From assembly GCF_003859805.1 (NCBI RefSeq), contig NZ_RQZG01000025.1, forward strand, positions 1 to 38,759: 38,759 bases of DNA, given 5' to 3'. Origin of the DNA: Arachnia propionica (GTDB lineage Bacteria > Actinomycetota > Actinomycetes > Propionibacteriales > Propionibacteriaceae). Shown here one piece after another: positions 6,090 through 12,364 of the stretch (its first letter is position 1; every line of letters starts with the position of its first letter). The translations under genes were made by a program, and so were the position numbers. Below the pieces are notes generated by a model, which worked only from the letters and a program-made list of their open reading frames with translations, was not told the DNA's origin and searched no databases.

Positions 6090-6550
6090 AGGTCAACACC
6101 AGCACCGGCATCCACGCAATCCTCGTCCACCCCGACCTGGAGCAGGCACCCGAGTGGGTGACGTTCGCAGCCGAGGACCTCTCCGGCATGCGCCGCATCC
6201 TGGGCTGCCAGTGGGTCGAGCGCGTCACCACCCCCATCCCGGGGGTGTCGATGTGGGTCGATGAGGAAGGCGCTCTCGATCCCGAGGGTATCCACAACGC
6301 ACACTGCTCCGCCATCCTCTACCCCGGCCGCATCGTCGGCCCTGCCCTGCTGACCGGTATCACCCCCATCGGGGAGGTCGCCAGCCTCAACGCGCAGCAG
6401 GTCGCCGCCCTCGCCGGTCGCGGCATCACCGTCCAGCCACGGCCGAGCCACCGCGCCGACCTGCAATGGCTGTCGGAGGAGGAGATAGTCGGGCTGACGG
6501 GGCGCGTCCGCAGGCGGATCGCCCAGCGCGACGGGGAGGTGACGGCATGA
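6086..6550 (+). CDS. DUF3846 domain protein with a duplicated C-terminal tail
   Basis: The first 95 residues match the DUF3846 pattern: a strand-rich start (MKVNTSTGIHAILVHP), GVSMWVDEEGALDPEGIHN at 53-71, then YPGRIVGPALLTG. This domain occurs in phage and plasmid genes; its function is unknown. Residues 123-154 (RADLQWLSEEE to the end) form a tail that is 17/32 identical to the end of the otherwise unrelated HTH protein at 6831-7091. Start ATG 6086 overlaps the previous stop; GGAAGAAG is upstream. Confidence 0.75.
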   Translation: MKVNTSTGIHAILVHPDLEQAPEWVTFAAEDLSGMRRILGCQWVERVTTPIPGVSMWVDEEGALDPEGIHNAHCSAILYPGRIVGPALLTGITPIGEVASLNAQQVAALAGRGITVQPRPSHRADLQWLSEEEIVGLTGRVRRRIAQRDGEVTA

Positions 6551-6831
6551 GCGAGTACTCCCGCGAGCTTGAGCGGGCCTTCTATCCGTCCTACGAGGAG
6601 GCCCTCCTGGACATGGTCTGCAAGGCCGAGGAGCTCACCGGAAAGCGGGCCAGCCCCGACCGCTTCCGCCACATGGTCCACCACGCCTACGCCTCTACGT
6701 GGCAGGCGGTCTGGTCTGACGCTCTCCTTGTGATGTGCGTCGAGGCGTGTCAGGCCCGGCAGTCGGTGCGCCGTCCCCGCCCCGCTTCCCGGCGGGAGTT
6801 GGACCGGATCGCCCGGAAGAGGGGGCTGTGA
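6547..6831 (+). CDS. Small helical early protein of unknown function (94 aa)
   Basis: A mainly alpha-helical 94-aa protein (MSEYSRELERAFYPSYEEALL, then RFRHMVHHAYASTWQAVWSD) with a basic C-terminus (RRPRPASRRELDRIARKR). GGGGAGG precedes ATG 6547. It sits between the two genes that share a C-terminal tail, so the duplication event may have spanned this locus. No family is recognised. Confidence 0.7.
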   Translation: MSEYSRELERAFYPSYEEALLDMVCKAEELTGKRASPDRFRHMVHHAYASTWQAVWSDALLVMCVEACQARQSVRRPRPASRRELDRIARKRGL

Positions 6832-7091
6832 TGCGCACCCTCTCCACCGCCGAAGCGGCTGAGCTGCTGGGCGTGTCGCCCCGGCATGTCGCCAAGCTGA
6901 TCCGCCGTGGCGTCCTGCCCGGCTACCCCGTGATGACAAGCGGCGGCCGTGTCCTGCCCAGCCTCGATCAGCAGCCGGAGTTTGCACAGCTCCGCGCTGA
7001 TCTGGAGTGGATGTCGGAGGAGGAGACGGCTGAGCTGATCGGCCACGTCCAGAGTCGGATCATCAACCGCCGACGGGGGGCGACGGCATGA
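6831..7091 (+). CDS. HTH DNA-binding protein with shared C-terminal tail (86 aa)
   Basis: Residues 1-46 form a MerR/excisionase-like HTH: TLSTAEAAELLGVSPRHVAKL, IRRGVLPGY, then GGRVLPSLD. Residues 55-86 repeat the C-terminal tail of the DUF3846 protein two genes upstream (shared RADL.W.SEEE...L.G.V..RI..R....TA). The start ATG 6831 overlaps the previous stop by one base. The HTH suggests regulation of phage genes; the tail may be a common interaction segment. Confidence 0.75.
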   Translation: MRTLSTAEAAELLGVSPRHVAKLIRRGVLPGYPVMTSGGRVLPSLDQQPEFAQLRADLEWMSEEETAELIGHVQSRIINRRRGATA

Positions 7092-7237
7092 CCCTCCTCG
7101 AAACCTTGGCCCGCCTGAACGACCGCCTGGACGCCGTCATCGACCGGCACGTCCACAAACACCCGACCATCTGGATCATCGCCACCAGTCTGCTGATCGT
7201 GGCCGTGATCCTCGCCCTGAGAGGAGCGCTCCTGTGA
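7088..7237 (+). CDS. Small single-pass membrane protein (49 aa)
   Basis: A 49-codon frame with ATGA/GTGA overlaps at both ends. The N-terminal half is an amphipathic helix (LLETLARLNDRLDAVIDRHV), then a clear transmembrane helix (TIWIIATSLLIVAVILAL) and a short basic end. An early-expressed membrane peptide of this layout could affect the host membrane or act in exclusion; that is speculation. Confidence 0.65.
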   Translation: MTLLETLARLNDRLDAVIDRHVHKHPTIWIIATSLLIVAVILALRGALL

Positions 7238-7422
7238 CGCACCGTGTGAAGCCGCCCAGAGGGGCAGTCAAGCTCACCGACCACCGGCCCGACGGGGGCT
7301 GGCAGGTGGACTGCGCCAACTGCGGATTCCACCACCCGCGCGCGCCGTTCGTCTCGACGAGGACGGATGCCGAAGAGGCCAAGCGGTGGCATCGATGCCC
7401 GGTCGAGGAGGTGGAGCGGTGA
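7234..7422 (+). CDS. Small putative zinc-binding protein (62 aa)
   Basis: GTG start with GAGAGGAG upstream. The sequence contains DCANCGFHH and later RWHRC, giving a possible CxxC...HxxC zinc site; the stretch between (FVSTRTDAEEAKRW) is typical of small zinc-ribbon-like proteins in actinophages. Function is unknown. Confidence 0.65.
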   Translation: MTHRVKPPRGAVKLTDHRPDGGWQVDCANCGFHHPRAPFVSTRTDAEEAKRWHRCPVEEVER

Positions 7423-7805
7423 GCGCCCCGATCCTCTACATCGCCGGACCCATCACCGGCATCAAGAACCACGGGCGTCGCTTCGAGCGGGCCGCGATGG
7501 AGTTGGCGACCGCCGGATGCAACACCCTCAACCCGGCACGCAATCTCCCGAAGGCCAATCCGGGCCTGACCTCCGGGCTCGTGTCTCGGATGTTCCCGAC
7601 CTGGCACGACTGGATGAGGGCGGGCCTCGCCCAGCTGATCGAGGCAGACGGTGTCGCCCTCCTGCCCGGCTGGGAGGACTCCGAGGGCGCCTCCTGGGAG
7701 AGGCGCATCGCCGAGGAGGTGCTCGCCATCCCTGCCCTGCCGATCGTCGACTGGGTCAGGCTTGGCGGACGCCTCCCGGAGCCCAGCGAGGGGGTGCGGC
7801 AATGA
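7419..7805 (+). CDS. DUF4406 protein (nucleoside 2-deoxyribosyltransferase-like)
   Basis: The start PILYIAGPITGIKNHGRRFE and the later WHDWMRAGLAQLIEADGVALLPGW are hallmarks of the DUF4406 family, related to nucleoside 2-deoxyribosyltransferases. Phage members are presumed to act on nucleotides or modified bases; the substrate is unknown. GTG 7419 overlaps the previous stop and has GAGGAGGTG upstream. 128 aa fits the family. Confidence 0.8.
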   Translation: MSAPILYIAGPITGIKNHGRRFERAAMELATAGCNTLNPARNLPKANPGLTSGLVSRMFPTWHDWMRAGLAQLIEADGVALLPGWEDSEGASWERRIAEEVLAIPALPIVDWVRLGGRLPEPSEGVRQ

Positions 7806-8680
7806 CCGCCACCGACCGGCACCCGGACTGCCGCTGCCCCCAGGCGGTACACGTGCACGGCACCTCCACCACCTACGTCGTGCACCGCTGCCGCTGCGAC
7901 CTGTGCCGCGCCGCGACCACCGAGCGTGCAGCGAAGCGCCGCCGCGCCCAGGCCTACGGCCGCTACGACCGGTTCGTCGACGGCGACCAGGTCCGCGCCC
8001 ACCTGCGCTCCCTCATGGCCGCAGGGATGGGGTGGAAGCGCATCGCCGCCGCCGCAGGAGTCGCCCCTTCGACGGTGTACCCGATCCTCTACGGCCGCAA
8101 CCTCGACGACCCGACCCATCCGCAGCACCGGCCACCCCGCACGCAGGTGACCCGGGAGGTGGCGGAGAAACTCCTCGCCGTCGCCCCCGAACTCGCCGAA
8201 GGGGCCCTGGTCGATGCGACCGGCACCAGGCGCCGCATCCAGGCCCTGGCCGCGATCGGGTGGACACTCGCCGAGCTCGGCGACCGGCTCGGGATACGCC
8301 GCTCCAACATGCGCCTCCACAAGCCGGATCTGCGGCACGTGACCGAGGGGACCCGCCGCGCCGTCGTCGCCCTGTACGACGAGCTGTGGGATCAACCTCC
8401 GGCGGGCCCGTCCGGGGACCGGATGCGGGCCTGGGCGGCAAGCCTGGGGTGGGTGCCGCCGATGGCGTGGGATGACGACCGGATCGATGATCCGCGAGCG
8501 CGGGCAGCCGGGGGGCTGTCCTCCATGGGGAGGAGGCGCGCCGACCTGGATGAGGCCGTGCGCCTCCTCGCCCAAGGGGAGTCCCGCAGCAACGTCGCCT
8601 CACGCCTCGGCATCTCCCTGCGCACCCTGCAGCGCCACCTCAGCAGGAGCGCACGTCACGACGAGGAGGTGGCGGCATGA
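7802..8680 (+). CDS. Helix-turn-helix DNA-binding protein, actinophage type (292 aa)
   Basis: The N-terminus has a cysteine/histidine cluster (HPDCRCPQAVHVHG, then HRCRCDLCRAA) that may bind zinc. At least three HTH-like segments follow: GWKRIAAAAGVAPSTVYPIL near residue 80, GWTLAELGDRLGIRRSNM near 160 and SRSNVASRLGISLRTLQRHL near 265. This multi-HTH layout occurs in regulators or replication-associated proteins of actinophages. ATG 7802 overlaps the previous stop. The function could be early regulation; no target is evident. Confidence 0.75.
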   Translation: MTATDRHPDCRCPQAVHVHGTSTTYVVHRCRCDLCRAATTERAAKRRRAQAYGRYDRFVDGDQVRAHLRSLMAAGMGWKRIAAAAGVAPSTVYPILYGRNLDDPTHPQHRPPRTQVTREVAEKLLAVAPELAEGALVDATGTRRRIQALAAIGWTLAELGDRLGIRRSNMRLHKPDLRHVTEGTRRAVVALYDELWDQPPAGPSGDRMRAWAASLGWVPPMAWDDDRIDDPRARAAGGLSSMGRRRADLDEAVRLLAQGESRSNVASRLGISLRTLQRHLSRSARHDEEVAA

Positions 8681-8880
8681 CACGCCCCTCGCAGTGGACC
8701 GACCACATCCGCGACCTCCTCGACCAGGCCTCCGACCAGCAGGTCCGCGCCTACACCGACCGGCTCCTCTCCCTCATCGGACAGGTCGCCGACGAGGGCC
8801 CCAGGACCCCGGTGTCCGACGTCATCGACGAGGCGGCCGCGCTCACCACAGAGATCCTCAACGACCCGGAAGGGGCCTGA
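8677..8880 (+). CDS. Small helical early protein of unknown function (67 aa)
   Basis: An acidic, helical 67-aa protein (WTDHIRDLLDQASDQQVRAY, then LLSLIGQVADEG). ACGAGGAGGTGG precedes ATG 8677, which overlaps the previous stop. No family is recognised. Confidence 0.65.
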   Translation: MTRPSQWTDHIRDLLDQASDQQVRAYTDRLLSLIGQVADEGPRTPVSDVIDEAAALTTEILNDPEGA

Positions 8881-8881
8881 C

Positions 8882-9091
8882 ATGGACACCGCCATTCGCT
8901 ACGACCTCTCCAACGACTGCGACGTCTACGAGGCCCTGACCGACCTGGACCGGGCCGTCGAGGCCCTCCGGGAGATCCGCGACATGCACGTGCAGGTCGT
9001 CGACGGGCCACGCCTGATCTGTGGCCGGTGTGGGCACCTGTGGCCGTGCGAGCACGCCTCGGTGCTGCGAGACGTGGAGGACCTGCTGTGA
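8882..9091 (+). CDS. Small putative zinc-binding protein (69 aa)
   Basis: A helix (YEALTDLDRAVEALREIRD) is followed by a CxxC...C pattern (LICGRCGHLWPCEHAS) that could form a zinc knuckle. GGAAGGGG lies upstream of ATG 8882. The stop overlaps the GTG of the RuvC-like gene, so the two are probably co-translated. Function is unknown. Confidence 0.7.
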   Translation: MDTAIRYDLSNDCDVYEALTDLDRAVEALREIRDMHVQVVDGPRLICGRCGHLWPCEHASVLRDVEDLL

Positions 9092-9588
9092 CCGCCCGCA
9101 TCCTCGCCATCGACCCCGGCAATGAGCACTCCGCCTACGCGGTCATCGACGCCGACACCTGCTACCCGGTCGAGATCGGGAAGGTCGCGAACCAGCCACT
9201 CCGCCAGCACCTCGCCAACGGCACCCGATTCGCCGAGGCGCACGGCGCCATCGAGATGGTCGCCTCCTACGGCATGCCCGTGGGCCGGGAGGTCTTCGAG
9301 ACGTGCGTGTGGATCGGCCGCTTCGTCGAGGTCCTCGCCCAGCGAACCGGCCGCGAACCCACCCTCGTCTACCGGCGCGACGTCAAGCTCCACCACTGCC
9401 ACAGCCCCCGCGCGAACGACGCCACGATCCGACAGGCCCTCGTGGACCGCTTCGCCCCCGGACAGCCCAACCACGGCAAGGGCACCACCAAGGACCCGGG
9501 CTGGTTCCATGCCTTCAAGTCGGACATCTGGCAGGCCTACGCCCTGGCCGCGTATGTCGCCGACAAGCGGGCCGGGAGGTGGAGGTGA
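9088..9588 (+). CDS. RuvC-like Holliday-junction resolvase
   Basis: A 166-aa RNase H-fold nuclease. The RuvC-type acidic residues are visible: D9 in AIDPGN, E56 in AIEMV, D111 in ANDATIRQAL and D146 in KSDIWQAYAL. It would cut branched DNA formed during replication and recombination, matching the neighbouring exonuclease and single-strand-binding-type genes. Start GTG 9088 is coupled to the previous stop. Length fits phage RuvC-like proteins. Confidence 0.85.
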   Translation: MTARILAIDPGNEHSAYAVIDADTCYPVEIGKVANQPLRQHLANGTRFAEAHGAIEMVASYGMPVGREVFETCVWIGRFVEVLAQRTGREPTLVYRRDVKLHHCHSPRANDATIRQALVDRFAPGQPNHGKGTTKDPGWFHAFKSDIWQAYALAAYVADKRAGRWR

Positions 9589-10223
9589 TGGCGGTCAGGT
9601 CCCAGAAGAAATGTGCCGTGGCATCCTGCGATCGAGCCTCCCGGAGCAACGGGCTGTGCCCCCTCCACGTCGGTCGGATGCGCGCCGGGAAACCCGTCGA
9701 GGTCACCCCTCGGAACTCTCGCTACCGAACCATCGACGACCGCCTTTGGAGTCGATGTCACCGCGACGGTGGCGATGGCTGTTGGGTCTGGCAGGGCGCC
9801 GTCAACAACAAGGGCTACGGGACGACAACGCGACCGCGCACCCCCGGGCAGAAGGGGCGCTCAGGGCGCGTCTATGCACACCGCCTTGCGTGGGAGGAGA
9901 GCAGCGGTCCGATCCCTGAGGGCCTGGTGGTGGACCACATCTGCCACAACAGACGCTGCATCAACCCGCTGCACCTGCGTCTTGCGACACCAGGCCAGAA
10001 CCTGGAGAACCGGAAAGGGGCAAGCGCCAACAGCAAGACGGGGCATCTCAACGTCTATCCGCACCCTCAGTGCGGGTACGTCGTCCAGGTGAAGCACAAG
10101 CACATCGGGGCGTTCAAAACGCTCGAAGACGCAATTCGGGCCGCCGCGGCGGCCCGCTCCCTGCTCGCCCCCTTCGCGAGCCCCGATGCGCGCCTGGAGG
10201 GGTGCCATGCGGCCGTTCAATGA
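9588..10223 (+). CDS. HNH homing-type endonuclease
   Basis: The 211-aa product begins with a cysteine-rich module (KKCAVASCDRAS then LCPLH). The HNH_3-type core follows: RVYAHRLAWEES, VVDHICHNRRCINPLHL, then NLENRKG. A C-terminal segment (GYVVQVKHKHIGAFKTLEDA) resembles AP2/NUMOD-like DNA-binding repeats. This is the architecture of free-standing phage homing endonucleases. It sits between the resolvase and the exonuclease module and was probably inserted. ATG 9588 follows GGGAGGTGGAGGTG. Confidence 0.85.
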   Translation: MAVRSQKKCAVASCDRASRSNGLCPLHVGRMRAGKPVEVTPRNSRYRTIDDRLWSRCHRDGGDGCWVWQGAVNNKGYGTTTRPRTPGQKGRSGRVYAHRLAWEESSGPIPEGLVVDHICHNRRCINPLHLRLATPGQNLENRKGASANSKTGHLNVYPHPQCGYVVQVKHKHIGAFKTLEDAIRAAAAARSLLAPFASPDARLEGCHAAVQ

Positions 10224-10422
10224 ACTCTGCACGTGGTGTTTCCCTCACCTGGTCCACGACGGCCCCTGCGCCCGCAGCATCCAGACCAGCGGCGGCAAGA
10301 AGCCGGCCGAAGCGCCCTGCCCCTGCCGCCGACACCTCTCGACAACCAGCCTGTCGGAAATCCCGACAGGTTCGCCAACTCCCACGAACCCTCCGGGAAG
10401 CCCGGACACTTCCCCCGACTGA
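10207..10422 (+). CDS. Small cysteine-rich protein (71 aa)
   Basis: CTWCFPH, then PCARS and PCPCRRH give a possible zinc-binding N-terminal half; the C-terminal half is low-complexity Ser/Thr/Pro (SPTPTNPPGSPDTSPD). GGAGGGG precedes ATG 10207, inside the end of the HNH gene. An inverted repeat, CCTGTCGG with its complement (10350-10370), lies within the coding sequence. No family is recognised. Confidence 0.6.
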   Translation: MRPFNELCTWCFPHLVHDGPCARSIQTSGGKKPAEAPCPCRRHLSTTSLSEIPTGSPTPTNPPGSPDTSPD

Positions 10423-10431
10423 AAGGCCATC

Positions 10432-10761
10432 ATGTACGACTACAACGACCTCGTCGCCGAATACCTCGACCTGACGGAGCGGATCGCCTCCCTGGTGGAG
10501 CGCCGCGACCAGATCACCGGCATCCTCCGCACCCTCGACCAGGGCAAGCACGACTTCGCCACCGGCACCGTCACCGTCGGCAGGCCCAGCAGGCGCTTCA
10601 GCGCCGACGAGGCCGCGAAAGTGCTCCCCCCGAAGGTACTCCAGGACTGCACCGAGCAGGTCGTCACAGCCTCCAGGGCGAAGCAGATCCTCAGCCCCGT
10701 CCTGTACGAGCTGTGCAGCCCCGAGGTCGGTGCCGCCCGCGTCACCATCAAGCCCAGGTGA
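10432..10761 (+). CDS. Recombination-module protein of unknown function (109 aa)
   Basis: The first 45 residues form a coiled-coil helix (DLVAEYLDLTERIASLVERRDQ), followed by a compact domain (FATGTVTVGRPSRRFSADEA, then VLPPKVLQDC). Genes of this type often precede RecB-like exonucleases in actinophages. ACTGAAAGGCC precedes the ATG. It may be a partner of the exonuclease that follows 8 bp later; that is inferred from position. Confidence 0.65.
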   Translation: MYDYNDLVAEYLDLTERIASLVERRDQITGILRTLDQGKHDFATGTVTVGRPSRRFSADEAAKVLPPKVLQDCTEQVVTASRAKQILSPVLYELCSPEVGAARVTIKPR

Positions 10762-10769
10762 GACCCCTG

Positions 10770-11645
10770 ATGTCTGACCTCACCCTCATCCCGCCAGTGC
10801 CGACGCACTGGCCCGCGGACCGCAGCGCCGAGGACGACTACTTCGCGGCGATCACCGACGCCATCGCGAACCACCCCCGCACCCTGCAGACCAGGATCGG
10901 GCCCTCCGAAATCGGCGACCCGTGCGCCCGACGCATCGGCTACAAGCTGCTCGGCATCGAGCAGCGACCCCAGGAGCCCAACTGGAAGGCCACCGTCGGA
11001 ACCGGCATCCACGGCTGGCTCGAGGAGGCCTTCGACCGCGCCAACGAAACCTGGGCGCGCGCCATGGGTGGCGCCTGGGTCGAGCGGTGGCTGATCGAGG
11101 AGCGCGTCACCGTCGGGACCGACGCCGCCGGGGAGCCGATCACCGGCTCCTGCGACCTCTACGACCGACACACCCGCACCGTCATCGACCACAAGACGAT
11201 CGGCCCCGCCCAACTCAAGAAGTACCGCTCCCAAGGCCCCTCCAGCACCTACCGCATCCAGGCCCACCTGTACGGACAAGGCTGGGCCAACGCGGGACTG
11301 CCACCCGAGCATGTCGCGATCTGCTTCCTGCCCCGGCAGGGTGAACTCCGAGACGCCCACTGGTGGAGTGAGGCATGGAACCCGGGCGTCGCAGCGCAGG
11401 CTCTCGAGCGGCTTCGCGGCATCCAACTCGCCACCGGCAACCTCGGCGCAGCGGCGCTGCCGCTGCTGGAGACCGCCCCCGAGTACTGCGAGCACTGCCC
11501 CTTCTTCAAGCCCAGGGCGGCCGACCTCACAGCAGGCTGCCCCGGCCATCCCGAGTCCCCCGCCAACCGCGGGGGCAACTCCCAGCCTGCCCTGTCGATC
11601 GACACGGGCACCCCACCCCCAGCCCTCTCCCTCGAGAGCGCCTGA
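10770..11645 (+). CDS. Cas4/RecB-like PD-(D/E)XK exonuclease with Fe-S-type cysteines
   Basis: A 291-aa nuclease predicted to resect DNA for phage recombination. Motifs in order: H81 in GTGIHGWLEE, D129 in GSCDLYD, D140-H-K142 (the DxK of the active site) and Q164 in RIQAHLYGQGW. Four cysteines are placed as in Cas4/AddB-type iron-sulfur nucleases: C52 near the N-terminus (GDPCARR) and C240, C243 and C257 near the C-terminus (YCEHCPFF, then GCPGH). The C-terminus ends in a disordered tail. It is flanked by a coiled-coil partner and a probable ssDNA-binding-type protein. Confidence 0.85.
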   Translation: MSDLTLIPPVPTHWPADRSAEDDYFAAITDAIANHPRTLQTRIGPSEIGDPCARRIGYKLLGIEQRPQEPNWKATVGTGIHGWLEEAFDRANETWARAMGGAWVERWLIEERVTVGTDAAGEPITGSCDLYDRHTRTVIDHKTIGPAQLKKYRSQGPSSTYRIQAHLYGQGWANAGLPPEHVAICFLPRQGELRDAHWWSEAWNPGVAAQALERLRGIQLATGNLGAAALPLLETAPEYCEHCPFFKPRAADLTAGCPGHPESPANRGGNSQPALSIDTGTPPPALSLESA

Positions 11646-11665
11646 CCCCTCTGAAAGGAACAACC

Positions 11666-12286
11666 ATGTCCATGCAGTCCATCGATCTCGCCTCCGGCGG
11701 CTCCGCCAGCTTCCCCTTCAACAACCACGGCGACTCCGTCACCGGCCGCGTCATCAGCCTGGAGGAGCTCCAGCAGACCGACCTCCAGACCGGGGAGCCG
11801 AAGACCTTCGACAACGGCCAGCCGATGATGATGTACCGCGTCGAGCTGCAGACCGAACTGCGCGACAGCGACCTCGACGACGGGGTCCGCTCCGTCTACC
11901 TGCGGGGCTCCCGAAAGCCCGAGTCCCAGTCGTCGCTGGCTGCCGTCCTCCAGGCCGTCCTCCAGGCCACCGGCCGCGCCGCCCTCACCGTCGGCGGCAC
12001 CCTCACCCTCACCTACGTCGGTGACGGGCAGGCGAAGAACCGGGGCTTCAGCGCGCCGAAGCTCTACCGGGCCAGCTATCAGCCCCCCACGGTGAACCTC
12101 GACGCCCAGCAGGCCGCCCCGGCGGCCGCCGTCGCCGCGCCCGCTGCTGCCCCGGCGGCAAGCCCGTGGGCAACGCCTGCGCCCGCACCGGCTGCGCAGC
12201 AGCCCGCTGCACTGAACGCCGCACAGCTCGCAGCCCTCCAGGCCGCAGGGATCGACCCTGCGGCGCTCGGCGGCGGCGCAGCCTGA
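11666..12286 (+). CDS. Probable single-stranded-DNA-binding-type protein
   Basis: A 206-aa protein with a beta-rich N-terminal domain (about 1-140: FPFNNHGDSVTGRVISLEEL, MMMYRVELQTELRD, GGTLTLTYVGDGQ) compatible with an OB fold. A long Ala/Pro-rich disordered tail follows (about 145-206), as in many SSB-like proteins. CTGAAAGGAAC precedes ATG 11666. The position between exonuclease and primase-helicase supports a role in replication or recombination. No signature motif is decisive. Confidence 0.6.
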   Translation: MSMQSIDLASGGSASFPFNNHGDSVTGRVISLEELQQTDLQTGEPKTFDNGQPMMMYRVELQTELRDSDLDDGVRSVYLRGSRKPESQSSLAAVLQAVLQATGRAALTVGGTLTLTYVGDGQAKNRGFSAPKLYRASYQPPTVNLDAQQAAPAAAVAAPAAAPAASPWATPAPAPAAQQPAALNAAQLAALQAAGIDPAALGGGAA

Positions 12287-12296
12287 CCCGCCACAG

Positions 12297-12326
12297 GCAG
12301 GGGCTCCGAATTCCCGGAGCCCCTGC
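12297..12326 (+). terminator. Strong hairpin after the ssDNA-binding-type gene
   Basis: GCAGGGGCTCCG pairs perfectly with CGGAGCCCCTGC around a 6-nt loop; only TTCCCC follows, so the U-tract is poor. It may be a partial terminator or an mRNA-stabilising 3' end that lowers primase-helicase expression. Confidence 0.5.
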
Positions 12327-12364
12327 TTCCCCTCTCGACACGAACCGATCGAAAGGAATCAGGG

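Noticed and set aside
9588-10223. HNH gene as the packaging HNH
   Set aside because: It has an HNH_3/AP2-like homing architecture and lies in the early region; a compact packaging-type HNH sits beside the terminase at 18360.
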